A stretch of 8,912 nucleotides of DNA from assembly GCA_019415525.1 (NCBI GenBank), contig DXZA01000054.1, positions 1-8,912 on the forward strand, read 5' to 3'. This document shows, piece after piece, positions 1 through 7,407 of the stretch. A model generated the notes under the pieces. It had not been told where the DNA came from and searched no databases. It saw only the letters and a list, made by a program, of their open reading frames with translations. The stretch's first letter is position 1, and every line of letters begins with the position of its first letter. A program made the translations under genes and the position numbers. This DNA comes from Tyzzerella sp. Lineage in GTDB: Bacteria > Bacillota > Clostridia > Lachnospirales > Anaerotignaceae.

Positions 1-685
1 GTACCATATTTAGATACTCAAGAAATGTAATTCCCATATGTTTTTTAAAAAATCTTGAAAAATATACTGAATTAAGTCCTATTTCATTTGAAATTCTATC
101 TAAAGATATATCTTCCATATAATGATGTTTTATAAAATTCATTATATATTGCATTCTTTCCATATTTTTTTCTGATTTAATCCTATCTATCTCTTTAATC
201 TCATGAGAAAAAGAGTGTACTAATATATATATAAGTTCGAAAATAAGACTATAACATCTAAATATATATCCTTCAACTTGAAACTCATAGGCTATTAATA
301 AATCTGTCATTATTTCTCGCATTTTAGTAATTTTTGTCTGTACTCTTGGATTTTCTGAATGAATATCTACATCAAAATGATATTTACTAATATCAGGCAC
401 AAATTTTTGTAAAAAAGAAATAGGTATTTGTAAAAGTATTGCAGTATTACCATCAATACATCTTGTGGAATGAATGCTCATAGGATTAACAACAATAAAA
501 TCAGTTTCTTCAAGATGTATTGTTTTATTATTACATTGAAATTCTAAGCCACCTCTTATTATGTACACAATTTCAATCCAGTCATGAAAATGCTTATTTA
601 TAACACTTCCCGTATCAATACTAAATTTAATGAATACATCTATTCCATCTATAGGTTTTATAAATTCATGTTTATATTTTTCCAT
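1..685 (-). CDS. AraC-family transcriptional regulator (3' end beyond window)
   Basis: Reading the minus strand from ATG at 685 gives 228 codons with no stop before the edge. The start has an AGAGG Shine-Dalgarno element 8 nt upstream. The N-terminal part (about residues 30-90) looks like the cupin-type sugar-sensing domain of AraC regulators: HFHDWIEIVYIIRGG at 32-46, then an NP-x-SIHSTR turn at 67-75. A helical linker follows. Residues 175-228 begin the AraC DNA-binding domain, with IMNFIKHHY at 181-189, the first helix-turn-helix around ISLDRISNEIGL (193-204) and YFSRFFKKHMGITF (208-221). The second helix-turn-helix, about 40-60 residues, lies outside the window. The gene is divergent from the GH30 operon, so it probably activates that operon when an imported sugar binds; this is inferred from arrangement. 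Family is clear, ligand unknown. Confidence 0.93.
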   Translation of the reverse strand, partial: MEKYKHEFIKPIDGIDVFIKFSIDTGSVINKHFHDWIEIVYIIRGGLEFQCNNKTIHLEETDFIVVNPMSIHSTRCIDGNTAILLQIPISFLQKFVPDISKYHFDVDIHSENPRVQTKITKMREIMTDLLIAYEFQVEGYIFRCYSLIFELIYILVHSFSHEIKEIDRIKSEKNMERMQYIMNFIKHHYMEDISLDRISNEIGLNSVYFSRFFKKHMGITFLEYLNMV

Positions 686-747
686 AATAACAGCCTCTTT
701 CAACAATATATATATTAAATAACAAAAAATATTCATTTTTTTGAACT

Positions 748-775
748 ATTATAACATAAAAAATTAACTCATCAA
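748..775 (-). promoter_or_regulatory. Putative sigma-A promoter of the AraC-family regulator
   Basis: On the minus strand a -35 like TTGATG (775-770) is separated by 16 nt from a perfect TATAAT (753-748). The predicted transcript start is near 741, leaving a leader of about 55 nt before ATG at 685. The match is good, but AT-rich DNA gives many chance -10 hexamers. Confidence 0.55.
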
Positions 776-904
776 ATTATTTATATATATTTTTTTGTAA
801 AAAGTTAAAATCAACCTATTTTTTAGTTTGTTTAGATACTTATGTTACAAATAATAAAATATTAAAATTAACTTACAAATTGACAAACAAAAACAGAAAG
901 GAAA
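776..904 (+). promoter_or_regulatory. Control region of the GH30 operon with TTACAAAT direct repeats
   Basis: This is the operon side of the divergent gap. TTACAAAT occurs at 845-852 and again at 873-880, 28 bp apart, with an inverted partial copy (TTGTAA) at 795-800. A weak promoter, TTTAGA (831-836), 18 nt, TAAAAT (855-860), would start transcription near 867. A poor -35 is common at activator-dependent promoters, so the repeats could be AraC half-sites. The composition is so AT-rich that chance repeats are likely. Shine-Dalgarno AGAAAGG is at 895-901. Confidence 0.3.
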
Positions 905-910
905 ATGTTT

Positions 911-2248
911 ATGAATAATGTATTACATATCGTAAGTAAAGAAAATGATTATTGGAAGTCAAAAGAAGTAAACCAAAATATTTCTTCAGAAGATACTCTT
1001 GAAACAACAGGAGTTAAAAAACAAGAAATACTTGGATTTGGAGCATGTTTTAACGAACTTGGCTGGGATGCTCTTAATAAAATTGATAAAGAAAAAAGAG
1101 ATATGTATATAAAAGAACTTTTCAGTGAAGAAGGTTGTGCTTTTAATACTGGTCGTATTCCAATAGGAGCTAATGATTTTAGTCTTAAATGGTACAGTTG
1201 TGATGAAACTGAAGATGATTATGAATTAAAAGATTTCTCTATTGAAAGAGATAAAGAATATACAATTCCTTTTGTTAAAGAGGCATTAAAATATTGTAAT
1301 GATATGTCAATATTTGCTTCTCCTTGGAGTCCACCTACATGGATGAAAACAAAAAAAGTTTATAATTATGGTCGTATTAGAATGGAAGATAAAGTTCTTG
1401 ATGCGTATGCAAGATATTTTGTTAAGTTTGTTGAAGAATATAAAAAAGAAGGAGTAGAAATATCTATGGTTCATATTCAAAATGAACCTATGGCAGACCA
1501 AAAATTCCCTTCTTGTTTATGGCACGGAAGTGACATGAGAGATTTTATAAAAGGTTATCTTGGACCACAATTTGAAAAGAGCGGACTTGGTACAGAAATA
1601 TGGCTTGGAACGATAAATGGACCTTTTATAGATTATCGTTGGCCAGGTTATGGTGCACCATATGAAGAATTTTACGACCAATTTTCAAATACTATTTTAA
1701 GTGACAAAGATGCTAGAAAATACTTATCAGGTGTTGGTGTTCAATGGGGTGGAAAACATCAACTTGAACAAATCGAAGCAAGTTGGCCTGAAATGCGTAT
1801 AATGCAAACAGAAAGTGAATGTGGCGACGGAAAAAATGAATGGGAACAAGCTGAGTATATATTTAATCTTATATGGTATTTTATAAGACATGGTTCAGAA
1901 AGATATACATATTGGAATGCAGCTCTTCTTGAAGGTGGTATTTCAAGTTGGGGCTGGACACAAAATTCTCTTGCAACAATAAATGAAGAAACAAGAGAAC
2001 TTACATTACAACCAGAATTTTATCTTATGAAACATTTTTCACATTTTGTAAAAAAAGGTGCTCGACTTCTTGATACAAAAGGACATTGGACTTCAAATGC
2101 CCTTGTATTTGAAAATCCTGACGGAAGTATTATAGTTAACGTTTTAAATAGTATGCATAATGATAGAGAATTTTTATTCAAACATAATGATAAAGAATTT
2201 TCAGCTATTATAGAGGCACATTCTATAAACACATTTGTTGTTAAGTAA
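911..2248 (+). CDS. Intracellular glycoside hydrolase family 30 enzyme (glucosylceramidase-like)
   Basis: A retaining beta-glycosidase of the GH30 (beta/alpha)8 type with a short C-terminal beta-sandwich. Residues are counted from an upstream in-frame ATG at 905, but ATG at 911 is preferred because AGAAAGG (895-901) is only 3 nt from 905 and 9 nt from 911. Family signatures in order are GFGACFNELGWDAL (44-57), NTGRIPIGANDFS (81-93), ASPWSPPTWMKT (138-149), HIQNEP with the likely acid/base Glu194, and MQTES with the likely nucleophile Glu303. The 109-residue spacing suits the family. The region from about 375 to the end resembles the beta-sandwich. There is no signal peptide, so it acts on an imported substrate, consistent with the symporter gene starting 28 nt downstream. 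GH30 includes beta-glucosidase, beta-1,6-glucanase, xylosidase and galactanase activities; the exact substrate cannot be read here. Confidence 0.93.
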   Translation: MNNVLHIVSKENDYWKSKEVNQNISSEDTLETTGVKKQEILGFGACFNELGWDALNKIDKEKRDMYIKELFSEEGCAFNTGRIPIGANDFSLKWYSCDETEDDYELKDFSIERDKEYTIPFVKEALKYCNDMSIFASPWSPPTWMKTKKVYNYGRIRMEDKVLDAYARYFVKFVEEYKKEGVEISMVHIQNEPMADQKFPSCLWHGSDMRDFIKGYLGPQFEKSGLGTEIWLGTINGPFIDYRWPGYGAPYEEFYDQFSNTILSDKDARKYLSGVGVQWGGKHQLEQIEASWPEMRIMQTESECGDGKNEWEQAEYIFNLIWYFIRHGSERYTYWNAALLEGGISSWGWTQNSLATINEETRELTLQPEFYLMKHFSHFVKKGARLLDTKGHWTSNALVFENPDGSIIVNVLNSMHNDREFLFKHNDKEFSAIIEAHSINTFVVK

Positions 2249-2276
2249 TTTTTTGATATTTAAGGGGGTAACTTAA

Positions 2277-3641
2277 ATGGAAATGACAGGAAAAAGAAAA
2301 GGCTTATCTATATTTGAACGTTTAGCATATGGTTGTGGTGACGCCGGTTGTAATATTATATACACAGCTATGACAGGGTTTCTTCTTTTGTACTATACAG
2401 ATTATGCTGGTGTTAATGTAGCAGCAGTAGGTACAATTATGCTTATATCAAGAATATTTGATAGTATAAGTGATATTATTATGGGTAATATAGTTGATAG
2501 AACTAATTCAAAATATGGAAAAGCACGTCCTTGGCTTTTAAGAATGTGTATACCTTTTGCCATAGCAGGTATACTTCTATTCTCTGTTCCAACAAGTTAG
2601 TCTTCAAACGCAAAACTTGTTTATGTTTTTATTACATATAATATAGTTTCAACTGTAGTATATACAGCTATTAATGTTCCATATTCTGCACTTAATGCCC
2701 TTATGACTCAAGCCCCATACGAAAGAAGTGTATTAAGTATTTTTAGAAATCTTCTTGCAACAGCAGGTTCATTATTTATAAATACATTTACATTAAAATT
2801 TGTTGAATTTTTCGGTGATAATGCAGCAGCTTGGAGTAAAACATTCGGTGTATTCGGAATAATAGCAGCCATTCTTTTTATTCTTAACTTTTTAGGTTGT
2901 AAAGAACGTGTAAAACCTGTTGCATCTGATAAAAATAAAAAGGATAGTAAATCTTTAAAAGTTGGTTTTTCTGCATTATTTAAAAATAAATATTGGATAA
3001 TGGTTACAGTAATGCTTGCTCTTATATTTATTGCAATGGCTTTATATGGTGGTGCAACAGTATACTTTGCAAAAGATATACTTGGTGATAAAAATCTTGT
3101 TACACCAATAGGAAACGCAGTTTATATTTCACAGATAGTTTCAATGTTCCTTATTGCTGGTATTATAAAACGTTTTGGTAAAAGAAATGTAATGCTTTTA
3201 GGTTGTTTAATGAATGCTTTGGCATTTGCTATTATGCTTTTTACATCAAATTATACAATTATTATAGTTTGTGGAATTTTAAGAGGTATTTCATCAGCTT
3301 GTATGGGTGCAACTATGTTGGCTATGGTATCTGACACAATAGATTATGGTGAATGGAAAACTGGTGTTAGAACAGAAGGTCTTGTAAATAGTGCATGTAG
3401 TTTTGGTTATAAGATAGGAAATGGTTTAGGTTCAGCAATATTTGGTTGGATACTTTTCTTTGGAGGATATACAGAAGGTGCAGTTTCACAGTCAGCTAGT
3501 GCTATATTCTCAATAAAATTATCATTTGCTATTTTACCTATAATAATATATATAGCAATATTTGTAATGTTACAGTTCTATAAACTTGATAAAGAATTTG
3601 ATGGAATTATAAAAGACCTTAAAGAAAGAGCAAATGCATAA
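2277..3641 (+). pseudogene. GPH-family sugar:cation symporter interrupted by one in-frame TAG
   Basis: A glycoside-pentoside-hexuronide (MelB-like) membrane symporter that would import the GH30 substrate. Shine-Dalgarno GGGGG (2264-2268) lies 8 nt before ATG 2277. The N-terminal part has the family marks AYGCGDAG (17-24), DSISD (62-66) and GNIVDRTNSKYGKARPW (70-86). TAG at 2598-2600 replaces codon 108. Reading straight on in the same frame gives a normal family sequence: KLVYVFITYN, then INVPYSALNALMTQAPYERS, then multiple hydrophobic segments and SDTIDYGEWKTGVRTEG beginning near residue 352, ending in TAA at 3639-3641. With the TAG read as an amino acid the protein is 454 residues, normal for the family. 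There is no frameshift and no second lesion. The TAG lies in a loop after the third membrane segment, and W (TGG) or Q (CAG) are one transition away. A restart at ATG 2703 has no ribosome site. The gene is either recently broken, read through, or a sequencing error. Confidence 0.88.
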
Positions 3642-3649
3642 TATATTTA

Positions 3650-3675
3650 AAAGCAGAGTTAAGATACTCTGCTTT
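3650..3675 (+). terminator. Intercistronic hairpin after the symporter (weak terminator or processing site)
   Basis: AAAGCAGAGT (3650-3659) and ACTCTGCTTT (3666-3675) form a perfect 10-bp stem with a 6-nt loop, beginning 9 nt after the symporter stop. The following tract is only TTTAATT, so termination would be partial. It sits 28 nt before the DUF4867 start and could set the relative level of that gene or protect the upstream mRNA end. Confidence 0.6.
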
Positions 3676-3703
3676 AATTATATAAAATTAGGAGTTGATA
3701 TTT

Positions 3704-4342
3704 ATGGAAATTAAAGAAATTAATAGTAGTAATTTTTCAAAATATGGAAAAGTTATAAAAAATCATAGAATAGATGATGTTATTTCTGTTATGAATAATA
3801 TAGATATTCCTGATGATGTTATATACATACCATCTTTATGTGAATTAGAAAAAGCAATAGACTTAAACTATTTTAAAAATAACATTTTTGGAGGTCTTGA
3901 TATTCAAGTAGGTCATTGTTCAGGACATAATACAAAACTTAACGCTTTAGAATATCATCGTACATCAGAAATAAATATTGCTATTACAGATATTATTTTA
4001 ATTTTGGGTAAACAACAAGATATAGATTATAACGGAAAATACGAAACATCAAAAGCAGAAATTTTCTTTGTACCTAAAAATACAATAATAGAACTTTATG
4101 CTACAACTTTACATTTTGCACCTTGTCATACTTCATCAGAAGGTTTCCATTGTATTGTAATATTACCTAAAGGTACAAATACACAAAAGCCTGAAATACA
4201 TAAATATTCATTAGAAGATTATATGCTTTTTGCAAATAATAAATGGCTAATAGCACACAAAGATTATGCAGAAACTGATATGTTTGTAGGATTAAGGGGA
4301 CAAAATATAGATTGTTCCCATATAATAACAAGCAATATGTAA
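3704..4342 (+). CDS. DUF4867 family cupin-like protein
   Basis: A 212-residue cytoplasmic protein. ATG 3704 is preferred over the upstream TTG at 3695 because TAGGAG (3689-3694) lies 9 nt ahead of it. It matches, from memory, the family called DUF4867: an N-terminal INSSNFSKYGKVI (6-18) and the hallmark HCSGHNTKLNALEYHRTSE (71-89), followed by IILILG. A second block has LHFAPCH (136-142) and GFHCIVILPKGT (147-158). The repeated His and Glu residues (His75, Glu83, His85, Glu89, His137, His142, His149) and the strand-rich pattern suggest a metal-binding cupin fold, though ligands are not proven. The N-terminus faintly recalls ureidoglycolate lyase-type cupins. Position at the end of the GH30/symporter operon suggests a sugar isomerase, epimerase or similar step on a released product; that is inference. 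No biochemical function is known to me. Confidence 0.8.
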   Translation: MEIKEINSSNFSKYGKVIKNHRIDDVISVMNNIDIPDDVIYIPSLCELEKAIDLNYFKNNIFGGLDIQVGHCSGHNTKLNALEYHRTSEINIAITDIILILGKQQDIDYNGKYETSKAEIFFVPKNTIIELYATTLHFAPCHTSSEGFHCIVILPKGTNTQKPEIHKYSLEDYMLFANNKWLIAHKDYAETDMFVGLRGQNIDCSHIITSNM

Positions 4343-4367
4343 ATATAAAAACAAAATCCTCTTTATA

Positions 4368-4459
4368 TTAGTACAGTAGTAATCCATTACTGCTAAATAT
4401 CATATTTTTACCACAAGTAAAAGGTATTATTATAATTATAAAGATTACTACTGTACTAA
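4368..4459. repeat. 92-bp element bounded by 17-bp perfect inverted repeats
   Basis: TTAGTACAGTAGTAATC (4368-4384) is the exact reverse complement of 4443-4459. The 58-nt interior carries a smaller hairpin (TTTTAC 4406-4411, GTAAAA 4417-4422). The left arm can also pair locally with ATTACTGCT just inside it. No T-run follows the arms on either strand, so a simple terminator is unlikely. If the terminal repeat is trimmed to GTACAGTAGTAATC, both sides are flanked by TA, which would fit a small non-autonomous inverted-repeat element with a TA target duplication. It has no coding capacity. Confidence 0.6.
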
Positions 4460-4471
4460 GCAATTTATATT

Positions 4472-4511
4472 TTATAAAGAAATTAAATTTATCTATATAA
4501 TTTCTTTATAA
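4472..4511. terminator. AT-rich hairpin between convergent genes, possible bidirectional terminator
   Basis: TTATAAAGAAATTA (4472-4485) pairs perfectly with 4498-4511 (14 bp, 12-nt loop). It lies 129 nt after the DUF4867 stop and 20 nt past the stop of the convergent PTS regulator. Its position favours ending transcription from both sides. The stem contains only one G-C pair and the T-tracts are interrupted, so it may be weak. Confidence 0.5.
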
Positions 4512-4531
4512 GAAACAAATATTATAATAAA

Positions 4532-6577
4532 TTATTGAACTATAGCTTCATATATATCTTTTATTTCATTTTTACTAATAATATTTAAAAGTTTATCTTT
4601 ATCTTTTCCTATAGATATAATAGACTTAAGCATATCTAAATATTCATTTTCTCCTAATGATGAAAAACAGAATAATAAATTTACTTCTTGTTCATCTGGA
4701 AATAAAATAGATTTTTTTGATACTAATACACTTAAACCATCTTTTATAACACCATATTTTTTTTCAGCATGAGCTAATGCAACATTAGGACTTACCACTA
4801 TATATGATCCATATGTTTCTACATTTTCAATAGATTGTTTAATATATTCTGATGTAATATATCCTCTTTTTTCTAAAGGTAATGCAGATAATCTTATAGC
4901 CTCTCTCCATTCAAGTCTTTCTATTGTTTTAACAACAAAATCTTCAGTAAGTAATTCACATAGAGGGCTTTTATTATTATATTTTATACTTTTTTTATAT
5001 GTATAAAATATTGTTTGTATATTTTCTAATAATTCTTTTTCAAGTTCTTTTTCATTTATTAAACTAGATACATAATTTAATATTTTATTTTCTTTTTCAT
5101 CTATGTCTATAGTTTCAATATTATGTTTTTGAAAAGTTTCCTTTTGTATTAAATTCAAATCTTCCATTGTCAAAAAAGGATTTACAGTTATAACTTTATA
5201 TTCATCAATCTTTATTCTTACAGTAGATATTATAAAGTCAACTTTAACCTTTGTTTCATTTAATATATTTAATATATCATTAACAGTATATACACCCAAT
5301 ATATCAAAATCAAAATAGTTTTCTATTTGTGCTTCTAAATACTTACCTGTTGCCATACTACCTGGACATACAATTATAACTGATAAACGCTCTGTATATT
5401 TTCTATTTCTTATTAATGCCACACAAATATGTATTACAATTGAACGTTTCATATTTATATTTAATTTATAGCCTAAAAAACTTTCTAATACATATGAATA
5501 TTTATCAACTAAACTTTCTAAAAAATCATAATCTATTGAGTATTTTTCTTTTTTAGGTATTTCTATTTCATAATTTCCCCAATCTTTCATACCTTTAATA
5601 TGCATAAATAAAGAATCTAATAAGATATTGTCACCTGATAAGTTTACATTATATTCCTTTTCTATTTCTGAAATAAAATGTATAATCACCTTATAAAGTT
5701 CTATTTCATCAATAGATTTAATAAATGAATTCAAATGTTTTTTCTCCATATAGATTCTAAATTGCTTAATCATATTATCTGTAACAATTATATTAAGTTT
5801 TTTACCTTCATATAAAATTATATTGTCAATGTCCTCAAACTCATTTATATCTGTATCATTATAATTATGATTATATTCTTCTATATCATAAGGCATATTA
5901 AAAATGATAAATATAAACAATACAATTTCATAAAATACATTTTCAACAAATACAATGTTATTAATTTTAGAATATTCTTGTATATGAATAAATATATCTG
6001 AAAATGTATATTTTATTTTCATTTTCTCTAGTATTAATTTTTGGAAAAAACTCTTATTTTCAATTACTATTTCTTTATATAATGAAATCAATATATTTAT
6101 CTTCTGTTCATATGAACACTGTAGCATCATGCCCTTACCACTATCTAATATTAATTCTACATCAAACTCAGTTAAATAATTCTTTATATCATCTATATCA
6201 CTTATAATAGTAATTCGGCTTACATATAATTCTTTCGCCATTTGTTGCATAGAAATATAATTTCTACTCATAAATAAAGAAATTAATATATATATTTGTC
6301 TTTCTCTTGAAGATAATTTATATTCATACAAATCCATATTATATAAATATTGTTGTACAAGTACACTATCAAAGGATTCATCAAATGTTAACTTCCCATT
6401 ATCTTCTATCTCTATATTTGATATAGGTATAGAATTTAAAAAATCATTTATTTCTTTAATATCGTTTCTTATAGTTCTTGGAGATACATTATATTCTTTT
6501 GTAAAGTATTCTAAAGACAAATCCTTATTTCTTTTTTGAGTTAGTTTTTGTAAAATCTCAGCACTTCTTCTTTTCAT
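4532..6577 (-). CDS. PRD-domain PTS-controlled transcriptional regulator (BglG/MtlR-like activator)
   Basis: A 681-residue cytoplasmic DNA-binding regulator. The start is firm: GGAGG (6588-6584) is 6 nt before ATG 6577. Domains in order: an N-terminal helix-turn-helix (about 5-48, with YNVSPRTIRNDIKEINDFL); a second Mga-type helix-turn-helix (about 88-150, with MAKELYVSRITIISDIDDI); a PRD region (about 190-395, with PRD-like histidines at LFMHIKG, His326, and VIHICVALIRN, His383); a GatB-like EIIB domain (about 398-480, with VIIVCPGSMATGKYL, Cys404); and an EIIA domain of mannitol/fructose type (about 540-681, with VALAHAE, His603). There is no RNA-binding antiterminator domain, so it should act on DNA. 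Regulators of this layout are controlled by PTS phosphorylation of PRD His and EIIB Cys. It lies downstream of the EIIA and EIIC genes on the same strand and probably controls them. Confidence 0.93.
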   Translation of the reverse strand: MKRRSAEILQKLTQKRNKDLSLEYFTKEYNVSPRTIRNDIKEINDFLNSIPISNIEIEDNGKLTFDESFDSVLVQQYLYNMDLYEYKLSSRERQIYILISLFMSRNYISMQQMAKELYVSRITIISDIDDIKNYLTEFDVELILDSGKGMMLQCSYEQKINILISLYKEIVIENKSFFQKLILEKMKIKYTFSDIFIHIQEYSKINNIVFVENVFYEIVLFIFIIFNMPYDIEEYNHNYNDTDINEFEDIDNIILYEGKKLNIIVTDNMIKQFRIYMEKKHLNSFIKSIDEIELYKVIIHFISEIEKEYNVNLSGDNILLDSLFMHIKGMKDWGNYEIEIPKKEKYSIDYDFLESLVDKYSYVLESFLGYKLNINMKRSIVIHICVALIRNRKYTERLSVIIVCPGSMATGKYLEAQIENYFDFDILGVYTVNDILNILNETKVKVDFIISTVRIKIDEYKVITVNPFLTMEDLNLIQKETFQKHNIETIDIDEKENKILNYVSSLINEKELEKELLENIQTIFYTYKKSIKYNNKSPLCELLTEDFVVKTIERLEWREAIRLSALPLEKRGYITSEYIKQSIENVETYGSYIVVSPNVALAHAEKKYGVIKDGLSVLVSKKSILFPDEQEVNLLFCFSSLGENEYLDMLKSIISIGKDKDKLLNIISKNEIKDIYEAIVQ

Positions 6578-6626
6578 AATGTTCCTCCGCTTTTAATACA
6601 ACTTAATAAACAATAAAATTATATAT

Positions 6627-6700
6627 AAAAAACACCGATAAAACTCTATATCATTAAATTTTACTTTAATAGTAAATTTACTATTTAAGAATTATCGGTG
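6627..6700 (-). terminator. Large structured terminator between EIIA and the PRD regulator
   Basis: On the minus strand CACCGATAA (6700-6692) pairs with TTATCGGTG (6641-6633), followed directly by six Ts (6632-6627), the form of an intrinsic terminator. The 50 nt between the arms is not a simple loop: it holds the 18-bp perfect palindrome AATAGTAAATTTACTATT (6668-6685) and other foldable tracts. It begins 55 nt after the EIIA stop and ends 50 nt before the regulator start. It should separate EIIA from regulator expression, either fixed or conditionally. Confidence 0.65.
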
Positions 6701-6754
6701 ACAAATATATTAATAAAACTTTATAATATTTAAGTATACTTATTAAAATTATTT

Positions 6755-7195
6755 TTAATTAAATTTTTCTTCCAAATATTTAGGAATATCATTAATATCT
6801 AATTTACGACAAACTTCTACACTTTTACCGTCACCTATAAATCTTATTAAATTTCCCAACGTATCTATATGTTCACCTGAGCCTGCTATTGCTAAATTAA
6901 AAATCATATCTGTTTCAACGTATTCTTGATCATCATCCATTCTATAAAATATAACCGGCTTTTTTAATCTTAAAAAACATACACTATTTTCTATGACACT
7001 ATCATCTTTACAATGTGGAATAGCAACAGGTATTTCTGTTGGTAATCCTGTAGGGTATTCTAACTCTCTTATGATACAATTTTCTATAAAACTTTCACCA
7101 ATAACACCTTCATTAATAAGTGCTTTACCACATAACTTTATTGCTTCTTCCTTAGTTTCTGCATTGCCTTCAATTGCTATATACTTTATATTCAT
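6755..7195 (-). CDS. PTS EIIA component, galactitol/fructose type
   Basis: A 146-residue soluble phosphocarrier that passes phosphate from HPr to EIIB. The open frame extends to an ATG at 7213, but GGAGGAG (7211-7205) would then lie inside codons 1-3. It sits 9 nt before ATG 7195, which is therefore the likely start. The PTS_EIIA type 2 fold is recognised from the N-terminal helix EEAIKLCGKALINEGVI (16-32), the active-site motif IPVAIPHCKD with the phosphorylated His61, and the later AGSGEHIDTLGNLIRFIGD (104-122). The length is normal for a stand-alone GatA-like protein. It belongs with the GatC-type EIIC upstream, but a 349-nt gap separates them where a tighter operon would be expected. A T-tailed terminator follows. 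Confidence 0.92.
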   Translation of the reverse strand: MNIKYIAIEGNAETKEEAIKLCGKALINEGVIGESFIENCIIRELEYPTGLPTEIPVAIPHCKDDSVIENSVCFLRLKKPVIFYRMDDDQEYVETDMIFNLAIAGSGEHIDTLGNLIRFIGDGKSVEVCRKLDINDIPKYLEEKFN

Positions 7196-7248
7196 ATTAA
7201 ATATCTCCTCCATGGATTCAATTTAAAAATAATGTATATTCTACACAT

Positions 7249-7407
7249 AATAATATTATTTAAAATATCAATGAATTGTTTTGCAGTTTCACCTATATTA
7301 TTTTTTATAAAAAACTGAAGAACCTACTACAATACCACAAATTTTTCAAGTTCTTTAAGTTGTTGTTCAATACTACTAAAATCTGCTAAAATAGATATAG
7401 CGATAAT
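7249..7407 (-). pseudogene. Eroded remnant, probably ribulose-phosphate 3-epimerase-like
   Basis: Translating the minus strand of the EIIC-EIIA gap gives AISILADFSSIEQQLKELEK in one frame (7401-7342). A shifted frame then reads CGIVVGSSVFYK (7339-7304), and the first frame resumes with NNIGETAKQFIDILNN (from about 7302). The first piece resembles the start of ribulose-phosphate 3-epimerases (SILSADFSNLxxEIKxLE) with one residue missing. The second and third resemble the end of that family (xVVGSSVFxxxDIxETxxxFIxIL). About 150 central residues, including the HIDVMDG metal and catalytic region, are absent. There are two TAGs in the main frame, a stop just upstream (7410-7408), and the frame is restored at a run of six As (7306-7301). 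The gene is dead. Epimerases of this kind are common partners of pentitol and hexitol PTS genes. Identity rests on short stretches. Confidence 0.5.

Noticed and set aside
880..885. TTGACA as a perfect -35 element for the GH30 operon
   Set aside because: It is only about 25 nt before the GH30 start codon, leaving no room for a -10, leader and Shine-Dalgarno site.
2277..2600. A stand-alone 107-residue protein followed by a separate 312-residue protein starting at 2703
   Set aside because: The two frames are identical (426 nt apart) and the 34 codons between the TAG and 2703 continue the symporter family sequence. ATG 2703 has no ribosome-binding site.
6004..6207. Plus-strand open frame opposite the PRD regulator
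   Set aside because: It lies entirely antisense to a well-supported gene, has no family resemblance and no ribosome site. The same applies to frames at 7531-7776 and 7981-8235 opposite EIIC, and to 1307-1501 and 2020-2232 opposite GH30.
6627..6700. A RAT antiterminator site recognised by a BglG/LicT-type RNA-binding protein
   Set aside because: The regulator here has two DNA-binding helix-turn-helix domains and no RNA-binding domain, and the structure does not resemble the short RAT hairpin.
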